A stretch of 34,969 nucleotides of DNA from JBPEXY01 sp052031065 (GTDB taxonomy: Bacteria > Pseudomonadota > Gammaproteobacteria > Immundisolibacterales > Immundisolibacteraceae). The stretch's first letter is position 1; each line of letters starts with the position of its first letter. A program made the position numbers and the translations under genes. Below are positions 24,589 to 32,506 of this stretch, piece by piece. Below the pieces are notes generated by a model. It did no database searches. It saw only the letters and a list, made by a program, of their open reading frames with translations, and was not told the DNA's origin. The stretch is taken from contig JBPEXY010000165.1 in NCBI GenBank assembly GCA_052031065.1, forward strand, positions 1 to 34,969. The letters run 5' to 3'.

Positions 24589-25080
24589 CTAAATACTGTA
24601 GACATCTACCACTGCCGGTATCACATCATTGAGCAGAATAATTTTCTTGCTCTGAATCACCATCTTGCCGCCATCCTCTTTTAGCAGATACTCGTAGCGA
24701 CCATAAAAGTTATCGGTCACCTCATGGCGATAAGAATTAACGATGAAATTAGCGTAGACGGCGATGGTGCCATTACCAGCTTCGCCAAGACGAATATTGG
24801 TGACCGTATGCGCGGTCCGCGGCAGTGGCGTGGAGGCTGATGACATACCGGATTCAATCCGCCAGATGCGGTCCTCAAGACCATTACGATTGCTGTAATA
24901 GATCAACGAAATCTCGTTGGTCGGATCCTGAGTCATCTCATGCTCGGTATCCCAGGCGGGCATCCAGTAGGTACAGTCTTCGGCAAAGAGTGCCAACCAG
25001 TCATGCCACCGCTGCTCGTCAAGTGCCGCTGCCTCTTCATACAGAAGCGCACTAACCTGTTCTAGTTGTGAGCTGCTCAA
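24589..25080 (-). CDS. Aromatic-ring-hydroxylating dioxygenase beta subunit (BenB/AntB-like)
   Basis: 163 residues, SnoaL/NTF2-like fold. The N-terminal helix VSALLYEEAAALDEQRWHDWLALF, then CTYWMPAW, NGLEDRIWRIESG and the terminal FYGRYEYLLKEDGGKMVIQSKKIIL are standard for small subunits of Rieske dioxygenases. It is structural in alpha3beta3 enzymes. No alpha gene is adjacent; the only alpha in the window is four genes upstream and already has its own beta. The start is TTG 25078-25080 with a strong GAGGAG 7 bases upstream. It is followed by a terminator. Confidence 0.9.
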   Translation of the reverse strand: MSSSQLEQVSALLYEEAAALDEQRWHDWLALFAEDCTYWMPAWDTEHEMTQDPTNEISLIYYSNRNGLEDRIWRIESGMSSASTPLPRTAHTVTNIRLGEAGNGTIAVYANFIVNSYRHEVTDNFYGRYEYLLKEDGGKMVIQSKKIILLNDVIPAVVDVYSI

Positions 25081-25179
25081 AACTCTTCTCCTCTTTAAAT
25101 ATTATTCATATCACCCAACCACCCTTAGCACGATAGCGCGCTCAGTGATCGTGGCAGATGACCCATGTCAGCCCGGAAG

Positions 25180-25653
25180 CTAGATCGGCGTCACCATCAG
25201 CGTCTGGATACGGTAGGTATCAAACACACAGTGCTTTTTGCGGAACTTCAGACCACCATCCTCGCGAACGATTTCATCCACATACTTACCGGCGTTGTAA
25301 ATCTTGGTGTCGCCATCGAGCAGGGTTTGCAGAACCAGATAGTTGGACTGCGCGGTGATCACGCCCCCCTCTTCGCCAAGAATACGCGTATTGCTGACCA
25401 GGTGACGATAGAAATGAGGTGCGTAAATATTGGCGTTACGCAGGGCGACGATACGGTCTCGCAACATACCGCGGCTATCACAGAACATCACCGACACCGG
25501 CAGTCCCTGATCGCTATTTTCCCTGGGAATAACCTTGTAATCACATTTTTCAGTAAAAAACTCAGGCCAGCGTTCGAGGTCATCATCATCGATGCATTGC
25601 ACGTAATCGTGGATTAGTTCTTCGACTTCGTAACGCAGTTGCTGTTTATCCAA
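25180..25653 (-). CDS. Aromatic-ring-hydroxylating dioxygenase beta subunit-like protein
   Basis: 157 residues. The NTF2-like beta-subunit pattern is visible in EVEELIHDYVQCIDDDDLERWPEFF, CDYKVIPREN, RGMLRDRIVALRNANIY and YNAGKYVDEIVREDGGLKFRKKHCVFDT. It resembles the small subunits that accompany salicylate- or anthranilate-type oxygenases. The preferred start is TTG 25651-25653, with GGAG 7 bases upstream; a longer frame from 25695 adds 14 residues without a good site. It has no adjacent alpha gene and is one of three beta-type genes in the cluster. Confidence 0.88.
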   Translation of the reverse strand: MDKQQLRYEVEELIHDYVQCIDDDDLERWPEFFTEKCDYKVIPRENSDQGLPVSVMFCDSRGMLRDRIVALRNANIYAPHFYRHLVSNTRILGEEGGVITAQSNYLVLQTLLDGDTKIYNAGKYVDEIVREDGGLKFRKKHCVFDTYRIQTLMVTPI

Positions 25654-25768
25654 AATCCCACTCCAGACAATTTTTTGTTTTCTCAAGATCAACACGTTGA
25701 CCCACCCAGGCAGGTCGGCTGCTACCCGCCACAGCCCGCGGCCTGGTCAACCGCTTACAAACGTTAAC

Positions 25769-25795
25769 GCGCCCTGATGCGTCGCATAAGGGCGC
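25769..25795 (-). other. Intercistronic hairpin between ligB-like and beta-subunit genes
   Basis: GCGCCCTGATGC (25769-25780) and GCATAAGGGCGC (25784-25795) form a 12-base stem with one mismatch and loop GTC. The following T content on either strand is weak (GTTAACGTTT on minus, GCTTTAAC on plus). It may be an inefficient terminator or an mRNA-stabilising hairpin after the LigB-like gene. Confidence 0.55.
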
Positions 25796-25818
25796 GCTTT
25801 AACTCAGCAAGAAAAGAC

Positions 25819-26646
25819 TCAAGCTACTTTCAGTTCAGAAAACCCGATACCGGTAATCCAGGTTGGCATTGGTTCGTAGCAGATGGTTTCGCCACTCACC
25901 TTCTTCAAAGCCGACATTGCACAGACCCAGTTACGGATTTCCCACGCGCCATTACCGCCATTTTCCAGTACGTAATCATCACCCAGAGCGATCAGCGCAT
26001 CAACATCGCCATTCTCAACGTGTTTAAGCACCATGTGGTCAAACTCTTCATTGACCCGGCCCATCTCCCGGGTACCCACCCAGTGACTGATACCACCGCA
26101 ACCAAAAACTGCGATCCGCTCATCCTTATCCCAAGCAGCAACCGCATCACCAATCATCTCACCAAGTTGTTTGGCACGCTTCATCGGGATGATTGGCTCG
26201 ACTGCCGCTGCGAGATAGATCGGAATGGCGCGTACCCCCGAAATCGGCGTGACCGCCTTGTGAATGGGGATCATGGTACCGTGATCAAGGACCAGCGACT
26301 TGGCCACCGCCCAGTCAAAGCCGTTTGCGAACCCATAATTCATGATATGTTCCGCCAGCGGGGTATTATTCTCCACCGCGTAACGATCGATCCGCAACCA
26401 GTTTTCCTCAGGCCCCTCAAGATCACCAACCCCAATCAGATATTGGGGTAAACAGTGCGGACCAAACATGGTGTAGTGGTCATCACCGATCACAATCACC
26501 GTATCCACCTGCAGTTCCTTGAGCCGCCCAACAACCGTTTCAAACGCCTGGTCCACCGCCGCTACCTGCTTTTTACTGGCAATTTCGGGGTTGCCGGTAA
26601 TCATCGGGTCGTGCGGCATCACAAAACCACCTACCAGTTGTGCCAT
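25819..26646 (-). CDS. Class III extradiol ring-cleavage dioxygenase, LigB-type catalytic subunit
   Basis: 275 residues. LigB fold with metal ligands His12 (MPHDP), His57 (GDDHYTMF) and Glu236 (NGAWEIRNW), plus His188 (GCGGISHWVG) at the position of the LigB catalytic His195, and His122 in LDHG. All residues needed for Fe(II)-dependent extradiol cleavage are there. The smaller LigA-like partner is encoded directly upstream, so the active enzyme is likely a LigAB heteromer. The substrate may be protocatechuate-like, gallate-like or a biaryl diol; the sequence does not decide. ATG 26644-26646 has GGAGGAG upstream. Confidence 0.93.
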   Translation of the reverse strand: MAQLVGGFVMPHDPMITGNPEIASKKQVAAVDQAFETVVGRLKELQVDTVIVIGDDHYTMFGPHCLPQYLIGVGDLEGPEENWLRIDRYAVENNTPLAEHIMNYGFANGFDWAVAKSLVLDHGTMIPIHKAVTPISGVRAIPIYLAAAVEPIIPMKRAKQLGEMIGDAVAAWDKDERIAVFGCGGISHWVGTREMGRVNEEFDHMVLKHVENGDVDALIALGDDYVLENGGNGAWEIRNWVCAMSALKKVSGETICYEPMPTWITGIGFSELKVA

Positions 26647-26704
26647 CTGAATGCTCCTCCGTAATTATTGAAAATTAGCCTATCGCTCCAGGTCTATTCC
26701 ACGA

Positions 26705-27004
26705 TCAGTTTTCTGGAGCAACGCCCTCCATGCCTGCAACCGGCACCCCACCGTTCATATGGGTAAGATAATCGAACGGCATACCATCCGGGCCGTTAAA
26801 CATCGGCCAGACCATCAAGGTCAGCAGGGTATTGACACCCTGATCTGCGAGGCTTTTGAGGTCATTCTCTCGGATCATTTTCCGCTCTGACTCAGACAGA
26901 ACAAACTGTGCGAGGAACAGTTCCGGATCAGCCTTTAACTGCCCAATTGCGTCGGGATCCTTTCCCAGGGTCCAAAAGGCTTTTTCCACTCCATGAATAC
27001 TCAT
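26705..27004 (-). CDS. LigA-type small subunit of a class III extradiol dioxygenase (copy 1)
   Basis: 99 residues. The helical LigA fold is recognised by WTLGKDPDAIGQLKADPELFL, LSESERKMIRENDL, LADQGVNTLLTLMVWPMF and MPFDYLTHMNGG. The ATG at 27002-27004 is chosen because it lines up with the start of the second LigA-like protein at 29859 and has AGGGTGG close upstream. The longer open frame to 27091 overlaps nothing useful and lacks a counterpart in the paralogue. It lies 58 bases before ligB, the expected partner. Its role is to complete the active-site lid of LigB. Confidence 0.9.
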   Translation of the reverse strand: MSIHGVEKAFWTLGKDPDAIGQLKADPELFLAQFVLSESERKMIRENDLKSLADQGVNTLLTLMVWPMFNGPDGMPFDYLTHMNGGVPVAGMEGVAPEN

Positions 27005-27106
27005 CAGACCACCCTGATAGTTGCGGAGAGCGGGTTGCTTTTCCTCTCCCGCACTGACCAATTGTTCAACCGGGGCTATACCCTTCAGCACCCTTACCTC
27101 GGTTTA

Positions 27107-27634
27107 CTAGATAAAGAAATAGAGATTCTTATCCAGTACCACGCGCATATCAAGGTTAATCCTTCTTTTCAATATCCTGAAACTGTCATCCTGTCTAACC
27201 AGGGTATCGATTCGGCCACCAATAAGATTGGTCTCATCACGCTGCCGGCGGTTCCTGTAAACATGAAAATTGGAATAGACCTCCAGCTGGTTATCCTGGT
27301 CCAGATGGTACACCTCGATATTGCTGATCAGGTGGCGAATACGCGACGGTGGATCTTCCATCCAGACCAACCCGGTCTCCAGACGACCAATACGCATATC
27401 CAGATCAGAGTAGTTGTCGTTATAGATCCCGCCATCATCGGGCGTCGGTTCCGGGCGCCTGTCTTTAGCTAAGCGATTTTCCGTGATTGGCATCCAGTAG
27501 TGAATATCCGGGTGGACCATCGTTTCAAGCCATTCACGGTGACGGCGTTCGTTCATCAGTCGCGCTTCACGAAAATAGAATTGCTCAACCTGATACGCCA
27601 GTTCCATCGCAGCAAGCTTTTTTTGTTCCGCCAT
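27107..27634 (-). CDS. Aromatic-ring-hydroxylating dioxygenase beta subunit, partner of the adjacent alpha
   Basis: 175 residues, NTF2-like. Typical small-subunit features are QVEQFYFREARLMNERRHREWLETM, IHYWMPITENR, DMRIGRLETGLVWMEDPPSRIRHLISN and the C-terminal RILKRRINLD. It resembles BphE/NdoC-type beta subunits. It starts 69 bases after the alpha gene, in the usual alpha-beta order, so it is the natural partner. ATG 27632-27634 has AAGGA 6 bases upstream. Confidence 0.93.
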   Translation of the reverse strand: MAEQKKLAAMELAYQVEQFYFREARLMNERRHREWLETMVHPDIHYWMPITENRLAKDRRPEPTPDDGGIYNDNYSDLDMRIGRLETGLVWMEDPPSRIRHLISNIEVYHLDQDNQLEVYSNFHVYRNRRQRDETNLIGGRIDTLVRQDDSFRILKRRINLDMRVVLDKNLYFFI

Positions 27635-27703
27635 TACGAGTCCTTCAAAAATACAGTGGAGAAGATTGGGAACCCGTTTGTTACTGAGCTCCCGGTTGAT
27701 GAA

Positions 27704-29068
27704 TCAGGCGACTTTGTTCGCAGCCATACCCGACACAGCCCCCTCGCCAAGCCACTGCTCAACCCAGTCGTCATCATGCTTGCGAATATCATCCCAGCTC
27801 TCCGCCTGCATGATCTCTTTCCAGAATCGGTAAAAACCACGGTAGGAAGTTTCACCAATAAAACTGCGACCCACCACCCCGGGTAGTTCGGGATGACGTC
27901 CTTCGGTGCCAAGGCCCATCGCCGCATTCATCGCTCCCTGCCGCGTCTGAAAGCCCCGGTTGGTACGGGTACAGGTCTCCATGTTCTCTCCGTCGTCACT
28001 CTCGAGAGTGCCGGCGGTGCCAAAGGTCATGATCGCCTGCTTCTGAATTTCCCGTTTAAGCTCTTCCGGCATGTTTTTCTGCACGATTGTCCAGGTCCAG
28101 ACCTCTATCTCATGTGGACCTTTCGGATGCCAGATCTTGAAAGTGTTGGTTCCGTAGAGGAAGGAGGTGTTGGGAAAAATCCCTGAGTTCCAGTGCGCGG
28201 TGTAAAACCGGGCTCGCCAGTCACCCTTGGTTTCCTTTACTTCAGGCAATGTCTGCTGCTGATACTGCACGTAATTATCGGCACCAGTATGGATAGCATG
28301 CCCCAACTCCCAAATAGCGCCAAACCCGTGACCGTGGCGGGTGGTCACTTGAGCACCGATATCGTCCAGCGGTATATCGGCGTTACCGCCCAAACCTGCC
28401 AGCGGCCCACCAATCATCTGCAGAGCCGCCCCATGGGTCCAGCCAACGTGGTAACCATCACCGATAAAATTCTCGCTCGGTACTTTCCAGTTGCAACGCA
28501 GGATGGTTTTCATTGGCGTACCGATCAACTCGGCGCCACCACCGGTATCGGCCCAGCTATCCATGTACCAGGCCATCTCGCCCAGATAATCGATCAGTGG
28601 TGGCGCTTCAGCATCAAAACAACCAAACACGAAACCTCGATAACTCTCCACCTTGGCCACCTGAGGCAGACCATGAGCTTCTTTATCAAGCTTGTTGTAG
28701 TAGACCTGCTCCTCCAGTGGCACACCGACAAGAGCCCCGTCCAGACCGAAAGACCAGCCGTGGTAACTACAGGTAAATGAACGGCTGTTGCCACTGTCAG
28801 CATGACAGACCTGGTTGCCACGATGGGTACAGGAATTAATAAAAGCCTTGATCGAACCGTCCATTTGTCGGGCAACGATAACCGGGTCCTCACCCATGAA
28901 GGTGGTAAAAAAATCACCCGGATTCGGTATCTGTGATTCGTGGGTCAGGAATAACCAGGCTCGACCGAAGATACGTTCCATCTCCATCTCGTAGACTTCC
29001 TGATCCCAGAAGACTTTTTTGCTCTGGACGGCGTTATCCAGATCGACCAGCTTGTCAATATTCACCAT
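27704..29068 (-). CDS. Aromatic-ring-hydroxylating dioxygenase alpha subunit (Rieske oxygenase)
   Basis: 454 residues. The Rieske [2Fe-2S] domain (about 38-155) has ligands C80, H82, C100 and H103 (CTHRG and CSYHGW). The catalytic domain has the bridging Asp204 and iron ligands His207 and His212 in GDGYHVGWTH. An acidic ESDDGENMET segment (356-365) supplies the probable third ligand (Asp358 or Asp359), as in naphthalene dioxygenase. It should add O2 to an aromatic ring to form a cis-dihydrodiol, or demethylate or hydroxylate. No dihydrodiol dehydrogenase is seen in the window. ATG 29066-29068 has AAGGAG 7 bases upstream. Confidence 0.95.
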   Translation of the reverse strand: MVNIDKLVDLDNAVQSKKVFWDQEVYEMEMERIFGRAWLFLTHESQIPNPGDFFTTFMGEDPVIVARQMDGSIKAFINSCTHRGNQVCHADSGNSRSFTCSYHGWSFGLDGALVGVPLEEQVYYNKLDKEAHGLPQVAKVESYRGFVFGCFDAEAPPLIDYLGEMAWYMDSWADTGGGAELIGTPMKTILRCNWKVPSENFIGDGYHVGWTHGAALQMIGGPLAGLGGNADIPLDDIGAQVTTRHGHGFGAIWELGHAIHTGADNYVQYQQQTLPEVKETKGDWRARFYTAHWNSGIFPNTSFLYGTNTFKIWHPKGPHEIEVWTWTIVQKNMPEELKREIQKQAIMTFGTAGTLESDDGENMETCTRTNRGFQTRQGAMNAAMGLGTEGRHPELPGVVGRSFIGETSYRGFYRFWKEIMQAESWDDIRKHDDDWVEQWLGEGAVSGMAANKVA

Positions 29069-29478
29069 GGCAAGGCTCCTTAAGCATTAATTAACCAATC
29101 GGCTTCACCGCTGCAGTAACACGCGTTCAACGTCGCGAGCCCCTGACCCTCAGCCAACCTTACGGCGATTTCCGAGTCCTGCGGGTAAAGCCAGGCAACT
29201 TAAACCATCCGTGCTTTCTCCCCCCGAAAAACACGGCGATAAAAGACGGCCAATGCTAAAGGTTAACGAACGTTCAGGCAACAGCTGGCCAGCCAATTTA
29301 CGCTGCAGCGCAACATGGATTCCGCCAACGGTTGAATTCGTGCCCCGGACCATCACCTTGCAACCTTTATCGGCTGCACGGAAGCCTTGGTACAACCAAA
29401 CCTTCAGACGCCCCTACCCTTCAAGCCTGCTCCAACCGGCCCCAAAGCATCCTTCATTAACCCTGCCAGACCAGCTGC
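29069..29478. other. 410-base gap between the second ligA-like gene and the alpha subunit
   Basis: Both flanking genes are on the minus strand. An 81-codon minus frame (29150-29395) and a plus frame (29211-29690) are open, but neither has a ribosome site or recognisable content. No clear terminator or promoter could be assigned. The length suggests a separate promoter for the alpha gene or a decayed gene. Confidence 0.4.
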
Positions 29479-29859
29479 CTAGAGCTCAGCCATACTTTTC
29501 TTGCCCGGCTTGCCGACAACTCCCCACCAGAGGCCGCGTAAGAATAGAAAAGTTCTCAAGCCCATATGCTGCCAGGGTTTTAACCCCATATCAGGAAGCG
29601 TACCGCCGTTCATCTGGGTTAAATAGTCGAAAGGCATTTCATCCACGCCTTTCATCATTGGCCAGATCATCATCGTCAACATGCTGCTAACACCATGATC
29701 CACCAACCAGGAGACATCAAGCTCCTTTAGCTTCTCTCGCTCCTGATCAGTTAGGTCCCGTCCAGACATATAGGCGTCCGGGTCAGCTTTAAATTGCTCG
29801 ATTCGCGCCTCCTTTTCACCAAACTCCCACAACATTCTTTCAATTGCGCTGACACTCAT
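29479..29859 (-). CDS. LigA-type small subunit (copy 2) with C-terminal extension
   Basis: 126 residues. It aligns along its length with the 99-residue LigA copy: IERMLWEFGEKEARIEQFKADPDAYM, LTDQEREKLKELD, LVDHGVSSMLTMMIWPMM and MPFDYLTQMNGG. It continues with about 35 residues rich in aromatics (GLRTFLFLRGLWWGVVG) that copy 1 lacks. It has no LigB next to it; the only LigB in the window follows copy 1. It may pair with the same LigB, with one elsewhere, or act alone. ATG 29857-29859 has GGGGGA about 7 bases upstream. It is divergent from the Tat-protein gene. Confidence 0.88.
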   Translation of the reverse strand: MSVSAIERMLWEFGEKEARIEQFKADPDAYMSGRDLTDQEREKLKELDVSWLVDHGVSSMLTMMIWPMMKGVDEMPFDYLTQMNGGTLPDMGLKPWQHMGLRTFLFLRGLWWGVVGKPGKKSMAEL

Positions 29860-30183
29860 GACTCTGTCCCCCAGGCAAACTATTACTGATAATGATCACA
29901 ACCTTGACTATCGCAACTACTGAACTCGGTATCAGCAGCTTTGGAAAGCTCACAACTAAACTATATCAACAGTCCAGGCCAGCTGACCCAGCGGAACCCG
30001 AGAATAATGCATCCGGCGCTGTCACCAAAACCAGCTCACCATCCGTTTACAGCATGTTGCCCTTTGGTTACCATCGGCAGCCTTCGGGTTATGCGCACAG
30101 CTGTGGGCTGGTCTTCCGCCGACTGGCCACTTTCGCGACTAGATATCTCTAACAATTACCTACCCGACTATGGGAGATTGCAG
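29860..30183. other. 324-base divergent promoter region
   Basis: It lies between the second ligA-like gene (minus) and the Tat-protein gene (plus), so it should drive both the dioxygenase cluster and the flavoprotein/decarboxylase cluster. I could not define -35/-10 or operator sequences with confidence. A plus frame from 29941 reads through into the Tat gene, but its first 81 codons look non-coding. Confidence 0.45.
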
Positions 30184-30765
30184 ATGATCAGCAGGCGAGA
30201 CTTTCTACGCGCCGGAACCGTTGCCGGCCTGTTTACGGCGCTTCCAGGTGGGGCGGCTTCTGCCGGCCAGATGGAGCAGAGCGCACCGTTGTTTGAGGCG
30301 ATCTGCGACACCCACTGCAACGAAGGTGACGTTTTTCTGGCCACCATCAATCAGACAGCCTACCGGACCCACGGCATCGACACCGACCCTGGCTCGGTCA
30401 TACCACTGATTGCGGAAGCACTCAGACAAAACCATCCGGTCGTCGGCCTCACCAGTGACGCTGTTCTACTACTGGCCGAACAGATTGCCACCGCAGAAGG
30501 TTACAAACTAAGCTTCAAGGGCGTTCACAAGCACACTGGCGAGCATAATCTCGAACATCAACTCAAACTTGATCGCCGCTGGCACAAGGATACTGAGTCT
30601 GCACTGCAGCACTCCAGACAACAGTGGCCGGAGATCATCGCCAAATTGATTCCGACGCTGGTGGGTCAATCTGTACCCAGCGAACTAAAAACCGTCTCCG
30701 TTGACAGTAAAAGAGCAACCACTAGCCCCGGACATCTGGTTTCCTGGATTCTGGAACCGGCCTGA
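30184..30765 (+). CDS. Tat-exported protein of unknown function, His-rich
   Basis: 193 residues from ATG 30184, with GGGAGA upstream. The N-terminus MISRRDFLRAGTVAGLF is a clear twin-arginine signal (RR at 4-5) with a hydrophobic stretch to about 20 and AASA as a likely cleavage site near 27. The mature part has no family I recognise. It holds CDTHC (41-45), GLTSDAVLLLAEQIATAEGY, and a His-rich region with His115, 117, 121, 125, 134 and 143. Tat export suggests folding or cofactor binding before export. The neighbouring flavoprotein has no signal of its own, so this protein might be a partner or export escort for it (speculative). Confidence 0.82.
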   Translation: MISRRDFLRAGTVAGLFTALPGGAASAGQMEQSAPLFEAICDTHCNEGDVFLATINQTAYRTHGIDTDPGSVIPLIAEALRQNHPVVGLTSDAVLLLAEQIATAEGYKLSFKGVHKHTGEHNLEHQLKLDRRWHKDTESALQHSRQQWPEIIAKLIPTLVGQSVPSELKTVSVDSKRATTSPGHLVSWILEPA

Positions 30766-30925
30766 GCGGGTCACACAGGTTTTCGTGTTCACTTACCGAA
30801 GTGGCGCCGCCGTTGCTAAAGCTGAAATAAACCCCGTCTGGATTAGAACCTGCCGGAACCGAAGTCACCCTGGCATCTAAACCGGCATTACCACCTTACC
30901 CCACGGCTCTTGGGAGGAGTAAACC

Positions 30926-32506
30926 ATGGCACCAGCGCTTCCTGACTGGTTATCGCCGCAACAATTTTCCGCTGCCATTGATGAAATTGCGTCAATCATT
31001 GGCAAACAGTGGGTAATTAGCGATGGAGACCCAAAATTAAGGAGCTACCGAGACTCCTTTTCAACACTCTCTGACGAGGCCAACCTGCCCTCGGCGGTGA
31101 TCGCCCCAGATGGTATTGAAGAAATTCAGGCCATTCTGAAAATTGCCAACGACTACCGGGTTCCACTCTGGCCCATCTCCACCGGTAGAAATTTTGCCTA
31201 TGGCGGTCCTGCGCCACGTATGCCGGGATTTGTGGTTCTCGATCTGAAAAGGATGAACCGGATTCTGGAGGTCAACGAAGAGTATGCCTACGCACTGGTC
31301 GAACCCGGCGTGAGCTACTTTCAACTCTACGAATATCTGCAGAAAAACAACATCAGGCTCTGGATTGACCCAGCCGCCCCCGGTTGGGGTGGCATTGTCG
31401 GCAACACCCTCGAGCATGGTGTCGGCTATACCCCCTACGGCGACCACTTCATGATGCACTGTGGCATGGAAGTGGTACTGGCTGACGGCACCGTATTTCG
31501 CACCGGGCAGGGTTCACTACCAGCTACAGAATCCTGGCAGGTTTTTCAGTATGGGTTTGGGCCGATACTCGATGGCATGTTCAGCCAGAGCAACTTTGGC
31601 ATCGTGACCAAAATGGGCATGTGGCTGATGCCTGAACCTCCTGGGTACATGCCGTTCCTGATCACTTACGAAAAAGAAGAAGACTTGGCAGCGATCACCG
31701 AAATCGTCCGCCCGCTGAAGGTCAATATGGTCATCCCCAACGCTGCGTTCACCGTCGACCTGCTCTGGGACGCCGCGGTCAAGGTCTCCAAACGCCAATA
31801 CTACTCCGGAAAGGGCCCGATACCGGATAGCGCTCGCAAAAAGATCATGGCGGACTATAAGCTCGGCTACTGGAATTTTTACGCCGCCCTCTACGGGCCG
31901 CCACCGATGATGGAAAACACCATGAAGGTGATCCGCGAATCGCTCGGATCAATTCCCGGCGCACGCGTATGGACAGCTGACGAGCGCAAGAACGATGCCG
32001 CGTTCCAGTACCGAGCCAAACTGATGCGCGGCGAGCCCAACATGACCGAGTTCGGACTGATGAACTGGGTCGGTGGGGGTGGTCATATTAACTTTTCGCC
32101 GATCAGCCCGACGACCGGCGAAGACGCCATGCGCCAATACCAGATGATTAAAAAGCGCTCCCACGAGTACGGTTTCGATTACATCGGTGAGTTTGCCGTC
32201 GGCTGGCGCGACATGCACCACATCTACATGCTGATGTTTGATCGTACCGACGAAGAAGAGCGCCAGCGGGCTCACGAGCTGTTCGGCCTGCTAATCGACG
32301 AAGCAGCGGCTGCCGGTTATGGTGAATACCGCACTCATCTGGCGTTTATGGACCAGGTGGCGAAGACCTACAGCTGGAATGACCATGCGCTCTGGAAACT
32401 CAATGAGCGACTCAAGGATGCCCTTGACCCCAATGGCATTATCGCTCCTGGCAAACAGGGAATCTGGCCAGCGCACATGCGGGAGAAACATTCATGGACA
32501 AGCTAA
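30926..32506 (+). CDS. 4-Cresol dehydrogenase/vanillyl-alcohol-oxidase family flavoprotein
   Basis: 526 residues. The PCMH-type FAD domain (about 45-235) has WPISTGRNFAYGG and PGWGGIVGNTLEHGVGYTPYGDH. The catalytic cap domain runs to about 480. The phenolate-binding trio of the family seems present: Tyr92, Tyr468 and Arg469 (GEYRTHL), matching Tyr95, Tyr473 and Arg474 of 4-cresol dehydrogenase. His387, in GGGGHINFSP, is at the region where family members link FAD covalently, by His in VAO and eugenol oxidase or Tyr in PchF. It should oxidise the para side chain of a phenol. The cytochrome c gene downstream overlaps it by 13 bases, pointing to a dehydrogenase. ATG 30926 has GGGAGGAGT upstream. 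Confidence 0.93.
   Translation: MAPALPDWLSPQQFSAAIDEIASIIGKQWVISDGDPKLRSYRDSFSTLSDEANLPSAVIAPDGIEEIQAILKIANDYRVPLWPISTGRNFAYGGPAPRMPGFVVLDLKRMNRILEVNEEYAYALVEPGVSYFQLYEYLQKNNIRLWIDPAAPGWGGIVGNTLEHGVGYTPYGDHFMMHCGMEVVLADGTVFRTGQGSLPATESWQVFQYGFGPILDGMFSQSNFGIVTKMGMWLMPEPPGYMPFLITYEKEEDLAAITEIVRPLKVNMVIPNAAFTVDLLWDAAVKVSKRQYYSGKGPIPDSARKKIMADYKLGYWNFYAALYGPPPMMENTMKVIRESLGSIPGARVWTADERKNDAAFQYRAKLMRGEPNMTEFGLMNWVGGGGHINFSPISPTTGEDAMRQYQMIKKRSHEYGFDYIGEFAVGWRDMHHIYMLMFDRTDEEERQRAHELFGLLIDEAAAAGYGEYRTHLAFMDQVAKTYSWNDHALWKLNERLKDALDPNGIIAPGKQGIWPAHMREKHSWTS

Noticed and set aside
25777..26451. Plus-strand frame of 224 codons
   Set aside because: Antisense shadow of the LigB-like gene, which has all metal ligands on the minus strand.
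29211..29690. Plus-strand open frame of 159 codons overlapping the second ligA-like gene
   Set aside because: It lies half on the antisense of a confident gene, has no ribosome site and no recognisable domain.
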